DNA of 64,000 nucleotides. Origin: Chiridota heheva. Taxonomy: Eukaryota; Echinodermata; Holothuroidea; Apodida; Chiridotidae. Of the stretch, positions 25,226-37,482 are shown in pieces (within the stretch, counting starts at the first letter, position 1; each line of letters begins with the position of its first letter). Where the stretch lies: the NCBI GenBank assembly GCA_020152595.1, contig JAIGNY010001222.1, positions 788,501 to 852,500 of the forward strand. The letters run 5' to 3'. The position numbers and the translations under genes were made by a program. A model generated the notes under the pieces. It was not told the origin of the DNA. It was given only the letters and a program-made list of their open reading frames with translations, and did not search any database.

Positions 25226-26760
25226 AAAACTTATAGGAAATGAACAAAAAACTGCTGGTTATTAATCAAAATATAAATTCCAGACGTAAAAGACCAACTT
25301 AGAACTCAACCAAAATGTTTTTTGAATAGTTTTTAAGACAAAGACGTAAAAGACTAAGTTAGAACTTAACCAAAACGTTTCATGGGTAGGAAAGATGCAA
25401 AGGGACAAACACATAGCTTCAAGAAGACAATATATTGCAGCATGCATGTTTGAATTTGTTGATAGTCAGGAACTAAACCGGAATGCTAAGGATAACTAAG
25501 CATTCTTTACTTTGAGGGATTCTAGCAGGACACCAGTTTCTGTTTTTCAATTAAGAGCCGTCAATATTGATCAACAACTACAGCATTAAGATCCATATAT
25601 AAAATTTATGCATAAAACATCCATATACATAATATAAGGGATACAGTTTGACCGAAAAAATCTACAGACGAAAAGAAAAATTTCTCCCAACTAATCTAAC
25701 CATTTAACTTCCATTAACTCTATCTCTAGATAGAAAAGTTTTCTTGACCACATGGCATTTTCTAATACCTGTAATCATTTCTGAAATCTGTACACATTTA
25801 ATGCATAGTGCGTAGTGCATAATGGGTTATGGCGGCCGACATAATAAAATTGTAATTGTAAGGATCTGATTAATCCTTGAGGTTAAGGTAATTCCCGGAT
25901 TGGTAGTGGAATGGATAAGAATGGCAGCCTATAAGTCAGCTCACTCCCCACACGTGGTAAATTTCTATCAGATTAAGCAAGTTAATCACATTCATTGTTG
26001 AGCAGATAGAATTTTGTTCCTTTTGAAGTCTCCTGTCATATCAGAAGAACTTGCCTGACCTCTAAACTAACCCTTTTCATTCCAAGAGCTCTTTCCTAAA
26101 AATGACTTCTTGGTTAATCTGAAGATTTACCAACAATCAGGAGAAACCGCAAGACAGGTTAAAAGCTACGTATAATTAAAGTTCTATGGACAAGGTAACA
26201 ATTGTCATTGAAAGAGTATCATAATTTAAGCATATCAGCTTTTGAAATTTTGAAAGAGCACTTTTACTTTATTAGCCATAGCTGATCAAAGTGTTTTTAT
26301 TCAATTGAATTTTTGCGATATATGAATGGGTAGACTGCACAACATTCTTAAGATTTCTTTCCTTAAGCTTAGTCACTGGAAATGGGAAAGTCTATTCCTA
26401 CTACATTTTTATTGGGGGCATGGCAAAGACTCATAAACATTTGGTCAGAATTTGCTGCACTACTTCAAAGAATCATGGTAGATATTGTTAAACAAACGAT
26501 GTACAAAAGAAGATACCAAGGTCGCCCTGTAATACAACATTTATTTAAAATGTAGAATTGTAAAATGTTCAATGTTTATCAGATGTTGATGAAATGCTTT
26601 GCTTCTTTCATGGTAGTTTTTAACAGATTTTAAACCAATTTAGCTACTGCCCATACACGACCATACACAATTAAAGAAACTATAAATTAACTCGTTCTGT
26701 TTTCATGTGATAGTCTTTCTCTTTAAGTCACTGTGTATCCAGTCTTATGTAGCTTGCTTT
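25225..26760. other. intron-like sequence between CCP exons
   Basis: The sequence is AT-rich and non-coding. Segments repeat those near 23.5 and 24.4 kb (AAGTATTCCTTACTTTGAG and AATCACATTCATTRTTGAG), so each CCP exon was duplicated together with its flanking intron. A further direct repeat of AGACGTAAAAGACYAASTTAGAA lies at 25,283-25,375. Written in pieces: AGACGTAAAAGAC, then TTAGAACT. Confidence 0.6.
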
Positions 26761-26813
26761 AGATTTTGACTAAAGACCATGAAACATAAACAAATATACG
26801 ATAAATAAGTTAC

Positions 26814-27039
26814 CTCTGCACTTTGGCTTTGATCCGCTCCAAGTTGCATCTATCTGGCAGGTTCGTGAATCGTTTCCTACCAAACGGTATCCTTCGTTAC
26901 ATGTGTATGTGGCAATGCTTCCATAGCTTTTATTGTTAGTGAATGTTATATTTTTGTTTTGTTGATGTGATGGGCTTTTGATAAATGGAATTAAAGACAA
27001 CAAAGAACTGAAGGAAATCAAAGCACAGAAAAAAGACAT
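26814..27039 (-). CDS. CCP/sushi exon 3, open but missing the first cysteine
   Basis: From ATG at 27,039 the frame is open to a phase-1 donor (AGAG|GTAACTT, exon end 26,814). Residues 1-21 (MSFFCALISFSSLLSLIPFI) are hydrophobic and could be a signal peptide. Alternatively the exon starts after a CCTTCAG acceptor at 27,008. The CCP part holds Cys47 (ATYTCNEGYRL), Cys61 (SRTCQI), Trp67 (TWSG) and Cys74 (KPKC). The expected Cys1 near residue 22 is Ser (KSPSHQQ). It is the best preserved of the three CCP copies but lacks one disulfide partner, so function is doubtful. Confidence 0.6.
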
Positions 27040-29880
27040 ACGTTTCCGTAAAAGTTAATTGAAAAGTAATCAGAGTAGCCGATGTTCAAACAGTAAAGAT
27101 TCAAACTCTGAAATGAATCAGGCGGTTTGTTTGCCACACACACGGATTAGGCTATAATCCCAAATGATTTCCTAATTACAGCGTTAAGTGGGTGGAGTGT
27201 AGCCAGGGGGAGGGGTGGGGGCGACCGTTCCCCACCCCCTATTGGTGCCGAAAGAGGGAAACGGAGGAAATGCGAGAAGAGAAACGTTTAAGCTGGCAAG
27301 TAACGTAAGACCCCAATGTTCCAACAATAACAGTAGCATACAGTAGAAACCAGGAGGTAAGGGGCCGAGGCCCCAATAATTGTATTTCCGGATACTTGCT
27401 TACTATTCGTAGTTATATAAATTACAAGAAATGAGGAAGAGATGTTGTTGTACGTTTGGCACAAAGATAGATTTTGCTTATTTTGGATGAACCCTATGCT
27501 AGTAATTTTACGTTCTATATGGTTTGATCTTGTCGCACCCCTACCTTCTCTTATTTCTTTTCGGATCTGACTTTGATTATCCAAAGATAGTCACCTATAC
27601 GAAAAAAATAAGGATTTGAAAGTCTGATATTCTTTTTCTAGACAGTCAAATATCACATCAAGTCAGCCGCAATAATTATATTACGGTCAAGAACCATTTT
27701 GGCCCCCGATACTGAAGGTCACTGTGATATCAAATCACGTCCCAACTGTCCAATAAACAATACATGTATAAGTTCCGATAGCTGTTACAGCTTTATAATT
27801 TTGTTTATGATTGACAGTAACACTTTGGAAAAGGGTGTTTTATTAGAGTGTGCGATACACACCCTGAATTTCAATAATGAGTTACTTTGATTGAAGCTTC
27901 CTTTTACAAAGATACATTTTGGCTCTGCTCATCTAACATTTACCAAATTGACTTGTTTGTAAATTATAATTTTCTTTTGAACGTTTTTGAGGACCTCGTT
28001 TTTATGCTTCTATACTGATCTGAGGGCGGCCCTCTCAGTATAACGTGAATTTCAAGTTAAGATTTCATGGATTTCCATACCTAGTCGTGTCGCATTTTAA
28101 TAGCCAGACTGTAATTGTTTGATTTCATGATAATATTCTCTCAATTTAAGCTCCCAACCGGGAAGAAAGCCCTCGTTTCCAACGCCTCTGCCGCCCGAGG
28201 CACCAAAGGTAATGGACATATTTTGTTTTCTCATAACAAGTCTGTACATACAGACATACAATCTGGTAATCATTAGGAAGAATCGGCCTTCATCGAGTCG
28301 TCGTATTAGACTTTAACCTTCGTTCTGCTCTCCCTCCAGTGCTTTCAATTTTTTGGCTACGTCCATGTTAACAGATATAAGGTACGAGTTTGAGTGATAC
28401 CAGGCTCACTGAGCTCGCAAACAGCAATGCTAGCTACCAGGCTAGTCCTATAATTCCAAATAATTTGCAAATGATAATTGTCAACATATTTTTTTGATAT
28501 TGGTTAATATAGGTATATAATAAGTCAAAGCTCCTCAACTACAACAAGTGTTGTTTTAAAATTTATTTTTCATGAAGACATCATCCTGCAATTGGTTTTA
28601 GTTAGGAAGAGAACGTTTAATCTACACAATTAAGATATAACTACATTTTTTTAGGGAAATGCCTTCTGACCTGTTGACCAAAGAAATCTTCAATACCGAG
28701 AAAAAGCCTAATAAATAAAGGTCAGTTATCATCTCTAACGTTGAGGGGAAATATTTTTCAATTCGCTTGTTTTGATTGGTAGAAATTCAATGGTCCAATA
28801 TAAATGATATCTGATTTCTTTATAATGGAAAAGGGGCCAGGATTCTTTATCCTATAAATAGGAAAATAAGCTAATACAAAACCATTATGATTTTATATAG
28901 ACATGAAGAATGGTTTTAAGCCGCGATAATTTAGTATGCCGGTATGCGTAGGAAGTCTTCCTCTACATTAGTATATAATGGTAAATGTTATTTGAACATA
29001 AAACACTTTAATCCTTAATATAGATACACACAAATAGAGATAAAGTAATCCCAAAAGAAAAATTAAGAATTTATTTCTGTGTAGTTTTGGTTCAGTAGTA
29101 CATAAAGCACTTTAAATTAATTCTAGGACGTAAATAATGTTTAGGATGGAATATTCTGAATCATTTAAGTACGTGGTATCATCTGCATATTGTGAAATTC
29201 ATAATTCATTAGTTTGCATCGCATCGCATCATCACAGATAGAGGTATTGTGTGTTATATTTGCATAACAAGATTTTCTACACAAAGAATACAAATGTAAG
29301 GACTAAAACGACAACCTTGACGCAACCCTCTGGAAATATGAAAGAATTCCACGATATATGTTTAATGCCCTTTCATATAGCTGTGGAAGCGAATGTGGGA
29401 AACTTTAAAAGCGTGGGTATTTGCGCCAACCCATAATGCAACAAATGATCTCAGAAATGTAAAGTTATATTTATGAGAATATTAAAGAAGAATACAAATT
29501 CTTGTTCATAAACTAACGTTTTGTGAAACAAAATTTGATGTACTGTATTCGCCCGCAGCGAGGATTAATTCGTATAGTAATTGAAAAATTAATGAAAACC
29601 GCGACCAGGGATGAAGAAAAATTAACAAGTTGAAAATTTGTCATCAAATACTACATCTAAACAACACATGCAATATGCAGACTAATTTTCTTCATAGAAA
29701 ACCTGTACGGGAAAGTTATAAAATTGCAGGCCTGGTCTATTCGATGGTTTCGTCCCTTGACCCATTGAGTGGACCAGGCCCCCTGGTGCCAAAGCCATTG
29801 AAATGTAGCTCCCAGTAATCAAATAATTTCAGCGTCGTTGATTCCTTAGATCATAGTTCTAAAGAATATTTAATAAAATA
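27040..29880. other. mostly non-coding stretch
   Basis: It includes a G/C-rich patch near 27,190-27,240 and assorted short frames without motifs. A small exon-like segment at 28,151-28,208 is listed separately. Confidence 0.4.
28151..28208 (+). CDS. possible 58-bp internal exon, unidentified
   Basis: A GC-rich 58-bp island sits between an AG acceptor (TTTAAG|CTCCC) and a donor (CAAAG|GTAATG) in AT-rich sequence. One frame reads LPTGKKALVSNASAARGTK. No domain is recognised and there is no neighbouring exon, so this could be chance. Confidence 0.18.
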
Positions 29881-29889
29881 CCAACTTAC

Positions 29890-30064
29890 GTTCCCTAAGG
29901 TAATCCTGTGCATCATCTACATCTGAGCTGAACATTGGTCCCACTTGCACCACTGCGGCATCACTTGGAGTAACGGTCATTTATCCTGGCACAATTTCTG
30001 TGCAATTGCCATGCTCCCCAGTCTTCAGTACCCATTTCATTTTATCCCCCCCCCTTTTTGTTTC
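29890..30064 (-). pseudogene. exon-like segment with an in-frame stop, unidentified
   Basis: A pyrimidine-rich acceptor (TTTGTTTTTTAG) and a consensus donor (GAAC|GTAAGT) bound 175 bp. One frame reads through as ...KMKWVLKTGEHGNCTEIVPG, a TAA, then MTVTPSDAAVVQVGPMFSS, then DVDDAQDYLRE. The text on both sides of the stop looks like real protein with mixed polar and acidic composition, ending in an acidic Tyr-containing tail. Either the exon is dead or translation starts at the ATG just after the stop. Phase 1 at the 3' side would join CCP-type exons. I do not recognise the family. Confidence 0.4.
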
Positions 30065-31092
30065 CTAAAAAACAAACTGGTTCATTTGCAACAGAAACAA
30101 AACAGATAAATAAACAGAAGGCCGTGGTTAGTGTGACGTAGATTAATGATTCCCACTGACGTCTGTTGTAATATCAAGAAGTTGAAAATAATTGGTTCAA
30201 AACTATCTAGTTTGTTTTGAAAATTTATGTTCATGATTGACAGCATGCTGAAAATTATTCGCTAGCTATCTAATTACACAACACTTATTCGTGAAATAAG
30301 TATTACGTCTTGTGACGTCACGTGTTTATTGTTTTTTGTATGTAGAGAATATGTCCCAATTTCTCTACTCACCTCCTCCCTGATTCGGCTGAATGGTTGT
30401 ACATCATTTTACAGAATTTTACATCAACTAACTTCTTCACCAAATAATTGCCAAAGCAAGTTCCTTCAGCATTATTTAACTTACATTTTAAAGCATAACT
30501 TTATTGCCAAGATTTCTCTCTATATATAATAATATTCAATTTACATAAAATATGAGTCAATTATAGTAACAAGTGCTAAAGCAAATATTTAAGTATTTCA
30601 TTTTATTAAGAAGAATAAAGTCAAATTTGAAGCTCTAACTGGTATCACACCTACACAAGAGCCGTTTGAAAAATAGTATATAGTCATTTTGTACTAATAT
30701 TTAGACCAATGACGAGCTACCTGACAAATACCTTCCCTAAATATTCTGAGTTAATCTGACCGATTTAAGAGGCTGAAGTGACATGATCGAGGTATTTAAA
30801 ATTTCGAAGAATATCTTTGACCAAATGACTGTATGATGAGAAATTTACCTCTGGACTTCTTCACCTATCTAATGAACTTAGAACCAGAGGAAATCAAATA
30901 AGTCCTTCTATAGGAAAGATTTCTCTTTCTCCATGAGAGTTAGTAAGGTGTGGAACAGTTTGCAAAAAATATGAAGTTTTTTTCAAAGATATCAAATCAT
31001 TTGAGGATAATCTCGATAGTTACTGGACTAAAGTAGAAAATAATGTAGTACAATTAATAGTTTAAAAATTGTTTAAATAAATTAGCAATTCT

Positions 31093-31151
31093 CATCTTTG
31101 CCGTTCACCGTTAGCAGAAAAACCGCAAAGAATAAATCCTTTCCCATTCAT
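31093..31151 (-). pseudogene. signal-peptide first exon, copy 1 (broken)
   Basis: The exon begins ATGAATGGGAAAGGATTTAT and aligns with the intact copy at 37.4 kb, but it is one base longer, losing the hydrophobic frame, and its donor is AGATG|AGAATT without GT. The upstream ATCGTTCTAACATG context is conserved with the other copies. Confidence 0.6.
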
Positions 31152-34100
31152 GTTAGAACGATAATATTTCTTAAAACAAAGCTAACCTCATGGCAGTGGT
31201 ACATTACCAGTTAAAAAAACACAAAATGTGGGTTAGTGTGGGGGCTTTCCGTGTTATGATGTGCTTTTAAAACCGTTTTTGGCCAGTTAATGAAACAGAT
31301 TACTAGAAATCGCAGTATGTATCTTTACACGTTCCAAGTTCTACATTTTGATAGGGACTTCTTATATGGGGTAACATTCCCCTGACTACTTTAGGACTAG
31401 GACAGTCTGTGCACAATGAATTGTTACAAAACAACACTCCGCGACGTCATCTTCTTACTATAATCTTCATGGCGAATATTAGTTTACATGTGTGTGTTTA
31501 GTTTCTTTCATGATCATCTTTATCGGTTAGTTGTATAAATGTGAAATGATAAAAGCTCAACTCGGAAAGTAATATTGAAGTGCACCTGTTATTGTCGTAT
31601 GTATTATGTCTAATGAAAACACTCAAATAGGTAACATTGTTAATAACCGGCATTGCACCTTGAATTCAGTGATACAGATTTGAAGGCGGTATATTGAACT
31701 CCAACAATTGCCTTTATTCTCATACAGAAATTTGACCAAAATTATCACGTTCTTATGGCATCAAAAAAATCAGTTATGTTCATTGAGCGGTAATAATCAC
31801 TTTTCACGATTTAAAAAAATGCAATATCACGCATGATCCGTGATGGCTGCGAGAGTCGAATAAACATCTCCCAAGAATAAAGTATATTAATATATTTTGA
31901 ATATTGTGTATTGGCGTGGCCATAACTGAGCATTTTACATGGAAATTGTATATACAATTTTTGCTTAAATTAAATAATGCGTTATTTCCTCCTTTCCTTA
32001 TTTCATATGTGTCGTCATTGTTTTGTATACTTTTAGGCCGTGTTTTAGCTAATTAAGTGCATTCTTATTTAATATCGCATGAGAATCTGCACGACCGGGC
32101 TTACTAGCAAAACGTGTTCAACGTCGACAGAACGGTAATTCGTATTGACAAAGAACAAGAAGGCGTATTATTATGGGGTCCTTAGAATATTACATTAGGC
32201 CTACACTATTTTCCTATGTAATTGCAAGGAAAGATGGATATTAGAATAAACAGTAATATTGTATCGTGAATGCTTAATTTTAAGAAAGGCAGGCTAGACC
32301 TGAACATAGCAAAAACGAAGTTTCTGCCAAATCACAATATGCATGAATCAACACAAATCTGGGCTTGTATAGGTTTAGGGAAGCAATAGGCGTATACTAA
32401 ATCGTACAAAACTTTTCCTTTTGCTAGCAGCTTTTTACATAGCAGCCATAATTGTATTAAAAAAGGACAAAAGTCACTAGGTAACCAGCGGTCTAATAAT
32501 CGCCATTTTGTTTTAAAACAGTAGGAGTTGATATTGTACATAATATAAATATACACAAAATATGAAAATGTATAGACGGGTAGAACTTTACGCTAATGTA
32601 CATACAATTTAATTAGATCATTTGATCATCATGATCCAACACAATTTGCAAAAAGGTCTGTGATTTGGTACGGGATCAAACCATATCCCAGAGGGTTCTG
32701 AATACATTGTTAATATGACATACATTGATGGCCTGGTTGTCGAAAGCCATGAGTTTGGAAGTTGAGAGCACACACACTTCTTTATATATAACTTTATTGA
32801 TAGTTAGAATATGGTGTACTATCATATGTTACACATTCTTAATTTTTAAGCAAAGAAAAAAACATGTTCTTAACCGGGAACGGAAGGGCGGATCTGGTGA
32901 CCCATCTCTAGTCAAACTTGTTGGTAAATTGTGACCCTCGTTGACAAATGAACATAGCGTGTTTGTAATATATTCCATGAAACTTGACAATAACGTACAG
33001 TTCTATCATTTTTAGTTAATTTGTAAAGAACAAAATGCATGAACTGAATTGAAACTGGCTAGTTTAAAGCCTGGGCTTCCACAGGACATGCCGTGCTACA
33101 AAGTCAAACATAAAGATACACACGTAGTAGACAATAACAAGTAGTGGACGAGGGACGAGCACGGAAAGAGGGGCCAAAGGCCACACGAAAGAAGAGCCTG
33201 AAAACAACCAGGGGACACCGAGTAATTACTAAAACACAAAGGAGTCGTTCAAGAGCCACGAAAATGCATGATAAATTGTGCGGTGAGCGGGTTTTGCTTT
33301 TCAGTTTGATATCTTATAAACCGTGAATTATTAGACTCAAAAATGGATTCACTAACACCGCTAAAACTCTGCTAGATTTGATGGGATATAGAAGTCGATA
33401 TTTCAGTATGTCACCGCTCTATCATATCTCCACCATTATATCACCAAAAGGTTTAATAACTTTTAGTTATCAGGTTATGCAATATTCTTAAAGAGTGTTG
33501 AAGTAATGCCACCAAAAATCATTCATTTAACGAGAATGTAGAGCTTATCACACGAATCACAACTATCACAAAATGCCTATTAATTTCAATGTTCGATTCT
33601 GAATTATTATATAAACTTTTTAAGGATATTTTACAACTTTTAGGTAATTTTACATCAAGTAATTTTGCTACTCAAAACAACTTCTTCACAAAATAATTGT
33701 CCAGCCAAGCACGCATCGGCATTATTAAGCTAAACCAACGCTTACAAGGATAAGTTTATTGCTAAGAATGATTGTCTTACAATACTAATCATAGATACAA
33801 TATGAGTAAATTATAAAAACAAATATTAAAGAAAATACAAACAAATTATATTTCATTAACGAGATTGAAGCTCTAACAGTTTTGGACAAAAATCTGGTAT
33901 CAAACTCTTAATATGAGTAGCCGATTGTTGAAATAAAGAATTATTTTAATATTGTCAGAAAATGAATTTTAGTTAGTTTGGACTAAACTGCTAAACAGGA
34001 CTAAATTTGTGTCATGATAATATAACTTTCAATTTGAAGCCTGTGAAATTTTAACCAACATAATTTCTTTAATCAAATCATTATGTATAAGTTAATTGCT

Positions 34101-34644
34101 TTATATATGCATTATGCCATATTGATATATTTACCAGAAGATGGCGAATATATTTGATAGAAGCTTTTAAAATTCTGACAGGTTTTGAGAGAGTCAATAT
34201 TCAAATATGGTTTGATTTTAGTGACATTTTATTCACCAAAGGTCATTCTATGAAACTTTGTCGTAAGTTCCCAATACAGAATATGCAGAGACATCATTTT
34301 CCGGTTAGTATTGTGTCTGAATAGAATGCCCTTCCTCAGTCTTTTCATTGATGCTACCAGTATTAAGCAGTTTAATGGGCATTTGGACCGACATGTGAGG
34401 CGCAGAGGAGTTACAAGAGCTTTGTTCTTACTCCCTTAATTCGTCCCACACTGTCTAGTGGTGAGGTGCGGAAAACAAGTTAATAAAGGTGAATTACAAT
34501 ACCATATTACTTTTTGATGTAGTTTTGTCTCATTTATGTATTTTTTTATTGTTACACTGATATAATTTTGTCCAGTTGCGCCCCATACGTCTCTAAGTGC
34601 GTGCGTTTGATAACTAAATATTAATAAAGAAATTAGTATTGCTC

Positions 34645-34706
34645 ATTATAACCGACGTTTACCGCTAGTAGAAATACAACGAAAAGAAAATTTCTCTTCC
34701 ATCCAT
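34645..34706 (-). pseudogene. signal-peptide first exon, copy 2 (broken)
   Basis: It starts ATGGATGGAAGAGAAATTTT after the conserved TTATCGGTTTAAC leader. The frame meets a stop after about 12 codons; in another frame the hydrophobic FVVFLLAV string survives, showing an indel. The donor position reads ATAATGAGC, with GT lost compared with copy 3. Confidence 0.65.
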
Positions 34707-35049
34707 GTTAAACCGATAAAGTTTCTCAAAACAAAGCTAACCTCTTGATGTAGTGGTACTCGACCGGTTTAACATATACGAATCCCTATATGTAGGTGCA
34801 AATTTGTGTGAGTTAGTGTGCGGGCTCCCAGTGTTCTAAAATGAGTCAAAGGCCAATAATAGTCCCACGATTTGGGGAGTTACACCACGCAAATAAAATG
34901 GATTACAAATCGCAGAACGTTGCTTTACACATTTCAAGTCATTGTTAGTTGGAATAACAACCCCTTATTTTTAACTTAGCAAAATATTAATTCAATAATT
35001 TGTTGAAAACCTACACTCGGCAATATTATTTTATACACTAATCTTAATG

Positions 35050-35760
35050 AACATTATGGTTTACATGCATGATTCTGTTTAATTTCCTTAATAATCATAT
35101 TTTTAGTTAATATGTGTAAATTGTATAAGTTTAAGTCTGAAAGTAATATTGAAGACCTCCTGTTATTGTTTCCCATACAGAGCTAGAGATTGGATCCAAA
35201 TTATCGCCTTTTTATGACATTCATAAAACCAGCTACGTCTATGAGGAGGCTTAAAGATTAATTTTCTCGATTTCTAAAAATTCAATATCACGCAGGTTAT
35301 GGGTATATCCGTAGAGACTGCGAGATTCGTATAAATGCCTCCAAAGAATAAAATATATCAATCTGTTTCTATAGTTTAAGCATTAAGTGCGTCAAATAAG
35401 GTTTTACAACATGCATGATTGTGTTTAATTTCCTTAATAATCATATTTTTCGTTAATTTTTATGTGTAAATCATATAAGCTTAACTCTGAAAGTAATATT
35501 GAAGACCTCCTGTTATTGTTTCCCATACAGAGCTAAAGATTGGATCCAAATTATCGCCTTTTTATGACATTCATAAAACCAGCTACGTCTATGGAGAGAG
35601 CTAAAGATTATTTTTCTCGATTTCTAAAAATTCAATATCACGCAGGTTTTGGGTGTATCCGTAGAGACTGCGAGATTCGTATAAAAATCATTAAAGAATA
35701 AAATATATTAATCTGTTTGTATAGTTTAAGCATTTAAGTGCGCCAAATAAGGTTTCAAAT
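35050..35760 (+). repeat. local tandem duplication, two copies of about 350 bp
   Basis: Copy 1 (35,058-35,400) and copy 2 (35,408-35,758) share very high identity, including TTTAATTTCCTTAATAATCA, TGAAGACCTCCTGTTATTG, TTGGATCCAAATTATCGCC and ACCAGCTACGTCTATG. The two copies are far more alike than the 3 kb units are to each other, so this duplication is younger. Confidence 0.9.
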
Positions 35761-36003
35761 TAACTTATTATACTGTATTTTTGTATTTGATCTATTTCTT
35801 TCTTTCTTATAGTACAACATTGCTGCTTAAATGTTCCTTTATTTTACCCTGTACCTTTTGTTCTGTGTATGTTTTTTGTTGCTGGTATAATTATTGTAGT
35901 TAAGTGTATTTTTTTTTTTTTAATATCACACGAATCTGCAAGACCGGGTCTACTGACAATACGTGTCCAACGTTGACATGACCTGAATTCACATTGGAGA
36001 AGG

Positions 36004-36242
36004 TTAAAGGGGCACTAGACCGAAATGTGAGGGCGATGTTGAGGGGGTCTCCAAATAATGAATGTTTATCTAGCACGAAGAGGAATAGTAATTTCCTGGT
36101 TAATATGAATATGCAAGTGACCATTGCCATCATGTCTTCTGTGGACTATAGAAGCATGAAGTTTATCAATCTGTTAGTGAGAATATATCTGTGGAATATA
36201 CAAAAACGAGCGCTCACCCTTTTCGGTTTGGTGCTTCTTTAA
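36004..36242. mobile_element. TTAA-flanked MITE, 239 bp (piggyBac-like target)
   Basis: The element begins TTAAAGGGGCACTAGACCGA and its end, reverse complemented, begins TTAAAGAAGCACCAAACCGA: an imperfect TIR of about 24 bp with TTAA at each outer edge. The paralogous unit at about 32,150 has the flanking sequence joined without it (GACAAAGAACAAGAAGGCGT versus GGAGAAGG..GGAAGATGT), an empty site. TTAA target specificity is characteristic of piggyBac and some other superfamilies. No coding capacity. Confidence 0.85.
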
Positions 36243-37424
36243 GGAAGATGTATTATTCTGGGACCCTTAAAATATTGTATTACACTGTTCTCGTATGTGT
36301 ATGCACGGAAAGTATTCATATGGATATTAGAATAAATCGTAATATTGTTATATGAATGCTAAATTCATTTTTAAGAATGACAGCCTCGACAAGACTATAT
36401 ATGAACAGACAGAGATACAAATATTTCTGTTATTTCACAATATGTATTAATCAACAAAAACTAGGTATTTTTAGGTTATTTTAAAGTAGCTTAATTTTAG
36501 AGTTGCCCGGACTGCAAACATGCATGGCAAAAATGCGCGGTGACCAATTTTTCTTCTTAGTTTGATATTTTCTGCTTTCATAACCATGAATCATTAGACC
36601 TAAATATGGATTCGGTAACGCCGCTAAAAGTCTGACACATTTTTTAGGGTATGGAATTTTCTGATCCACTATGTTGTCTCCCTACCGTATCTCTACCAAG
36701 AGGTATAATACCTTTCAGTTATAAGGTTATCGGTATTCTTAAAGACTGTTGAAGTAATGCCCCTAAAAGTCAATCACAATACGAGAGTTTAGAGTTTAGC
36801 GCAAGAAGTAAAATTATTACAAAATGCCTGTTGATTTGTTAAGGGTCGATTCTGAATGATCTGTCATTATATAAACTATAATGGATATTTACCAAATTTT
36901 GATTAAATTCACATCAACTAATTTAGTTCTTACAATATCTAATCTTAGATACAATATAAGTAAATTATAGAAACAAATGGTAATGAAAATATGCAAAAAT
37001 TCCATTTTATTAACGAGAATGAAGTTAAGTGTGAAGCTCTAACAGATTTTGGTGCAAAACGTTTTTTTGTTATATCAAACTTCTATATGAGGAGCTGATT
37101 ATAAAAAAAAAAATGATTTATTTCCAAGTTGTCAGAAAATGATTGATGGTCAGTTTGGACAAAACATGACTCAAATTTGTGTCATTATTACATTTAGGGA
37201 TTTTATGGAATTATCTCAAAGCTTTTCAAATTTTGCAATATTTATCAAATCATTATGTGTAAACTAATTGCTTTATACATGCATTACAATATAATATGAT
37301 GTGGTTTTGTCTTATTTTTATTCTTGGAATATTAAACTGAAATAATTTTGTCCAGTTGCGTACCCAGTAAGTGCGTTCGATAACTAAATAACTTGAAATT
37401 CAATAAAGAATTAAAGACGCTCAC

Positions 37425-37482
37425 CATTACCGTCTGCCGTTGATAGATAAAGAACGAAAAGAAGAAGTCCTTTCCCTTCCAT
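37425..37482 (-). CDS. signal-peptide first exon, copy 3 (intact)
   Basis: ATG at 37,482 opens MEGKGLLLFVLYLSTADGN, a short signal peptide, ending in phase 1 at a good donor (AATG|GTGAGCG, exon end 37,425). The leader TTATCGGTTTAACATG is shared with copies 1 and 2. Phase 1 is the phase used by CCP modules, so this is a candidate first exon of the secreted CCP family to the left. No second exon was recognised between 34.7 and 37.4 kb, so the link is inferred. Confidence 0.55.

Noticed and set aside
27699-27890. Cys-containing frame CDIKSRPNC..TCISSDSC on the plus strand
   Set aside because: Cysteine spacing matches no domain I know, and no splice sites bound it; probably chance.
29630-29818. 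Plus-strand frame ending PLSGPGPLVPKPLKCSSQ after a TTGCAG acceptor-like site
   Set aside because: No donor at the other side and no recognisable domain.
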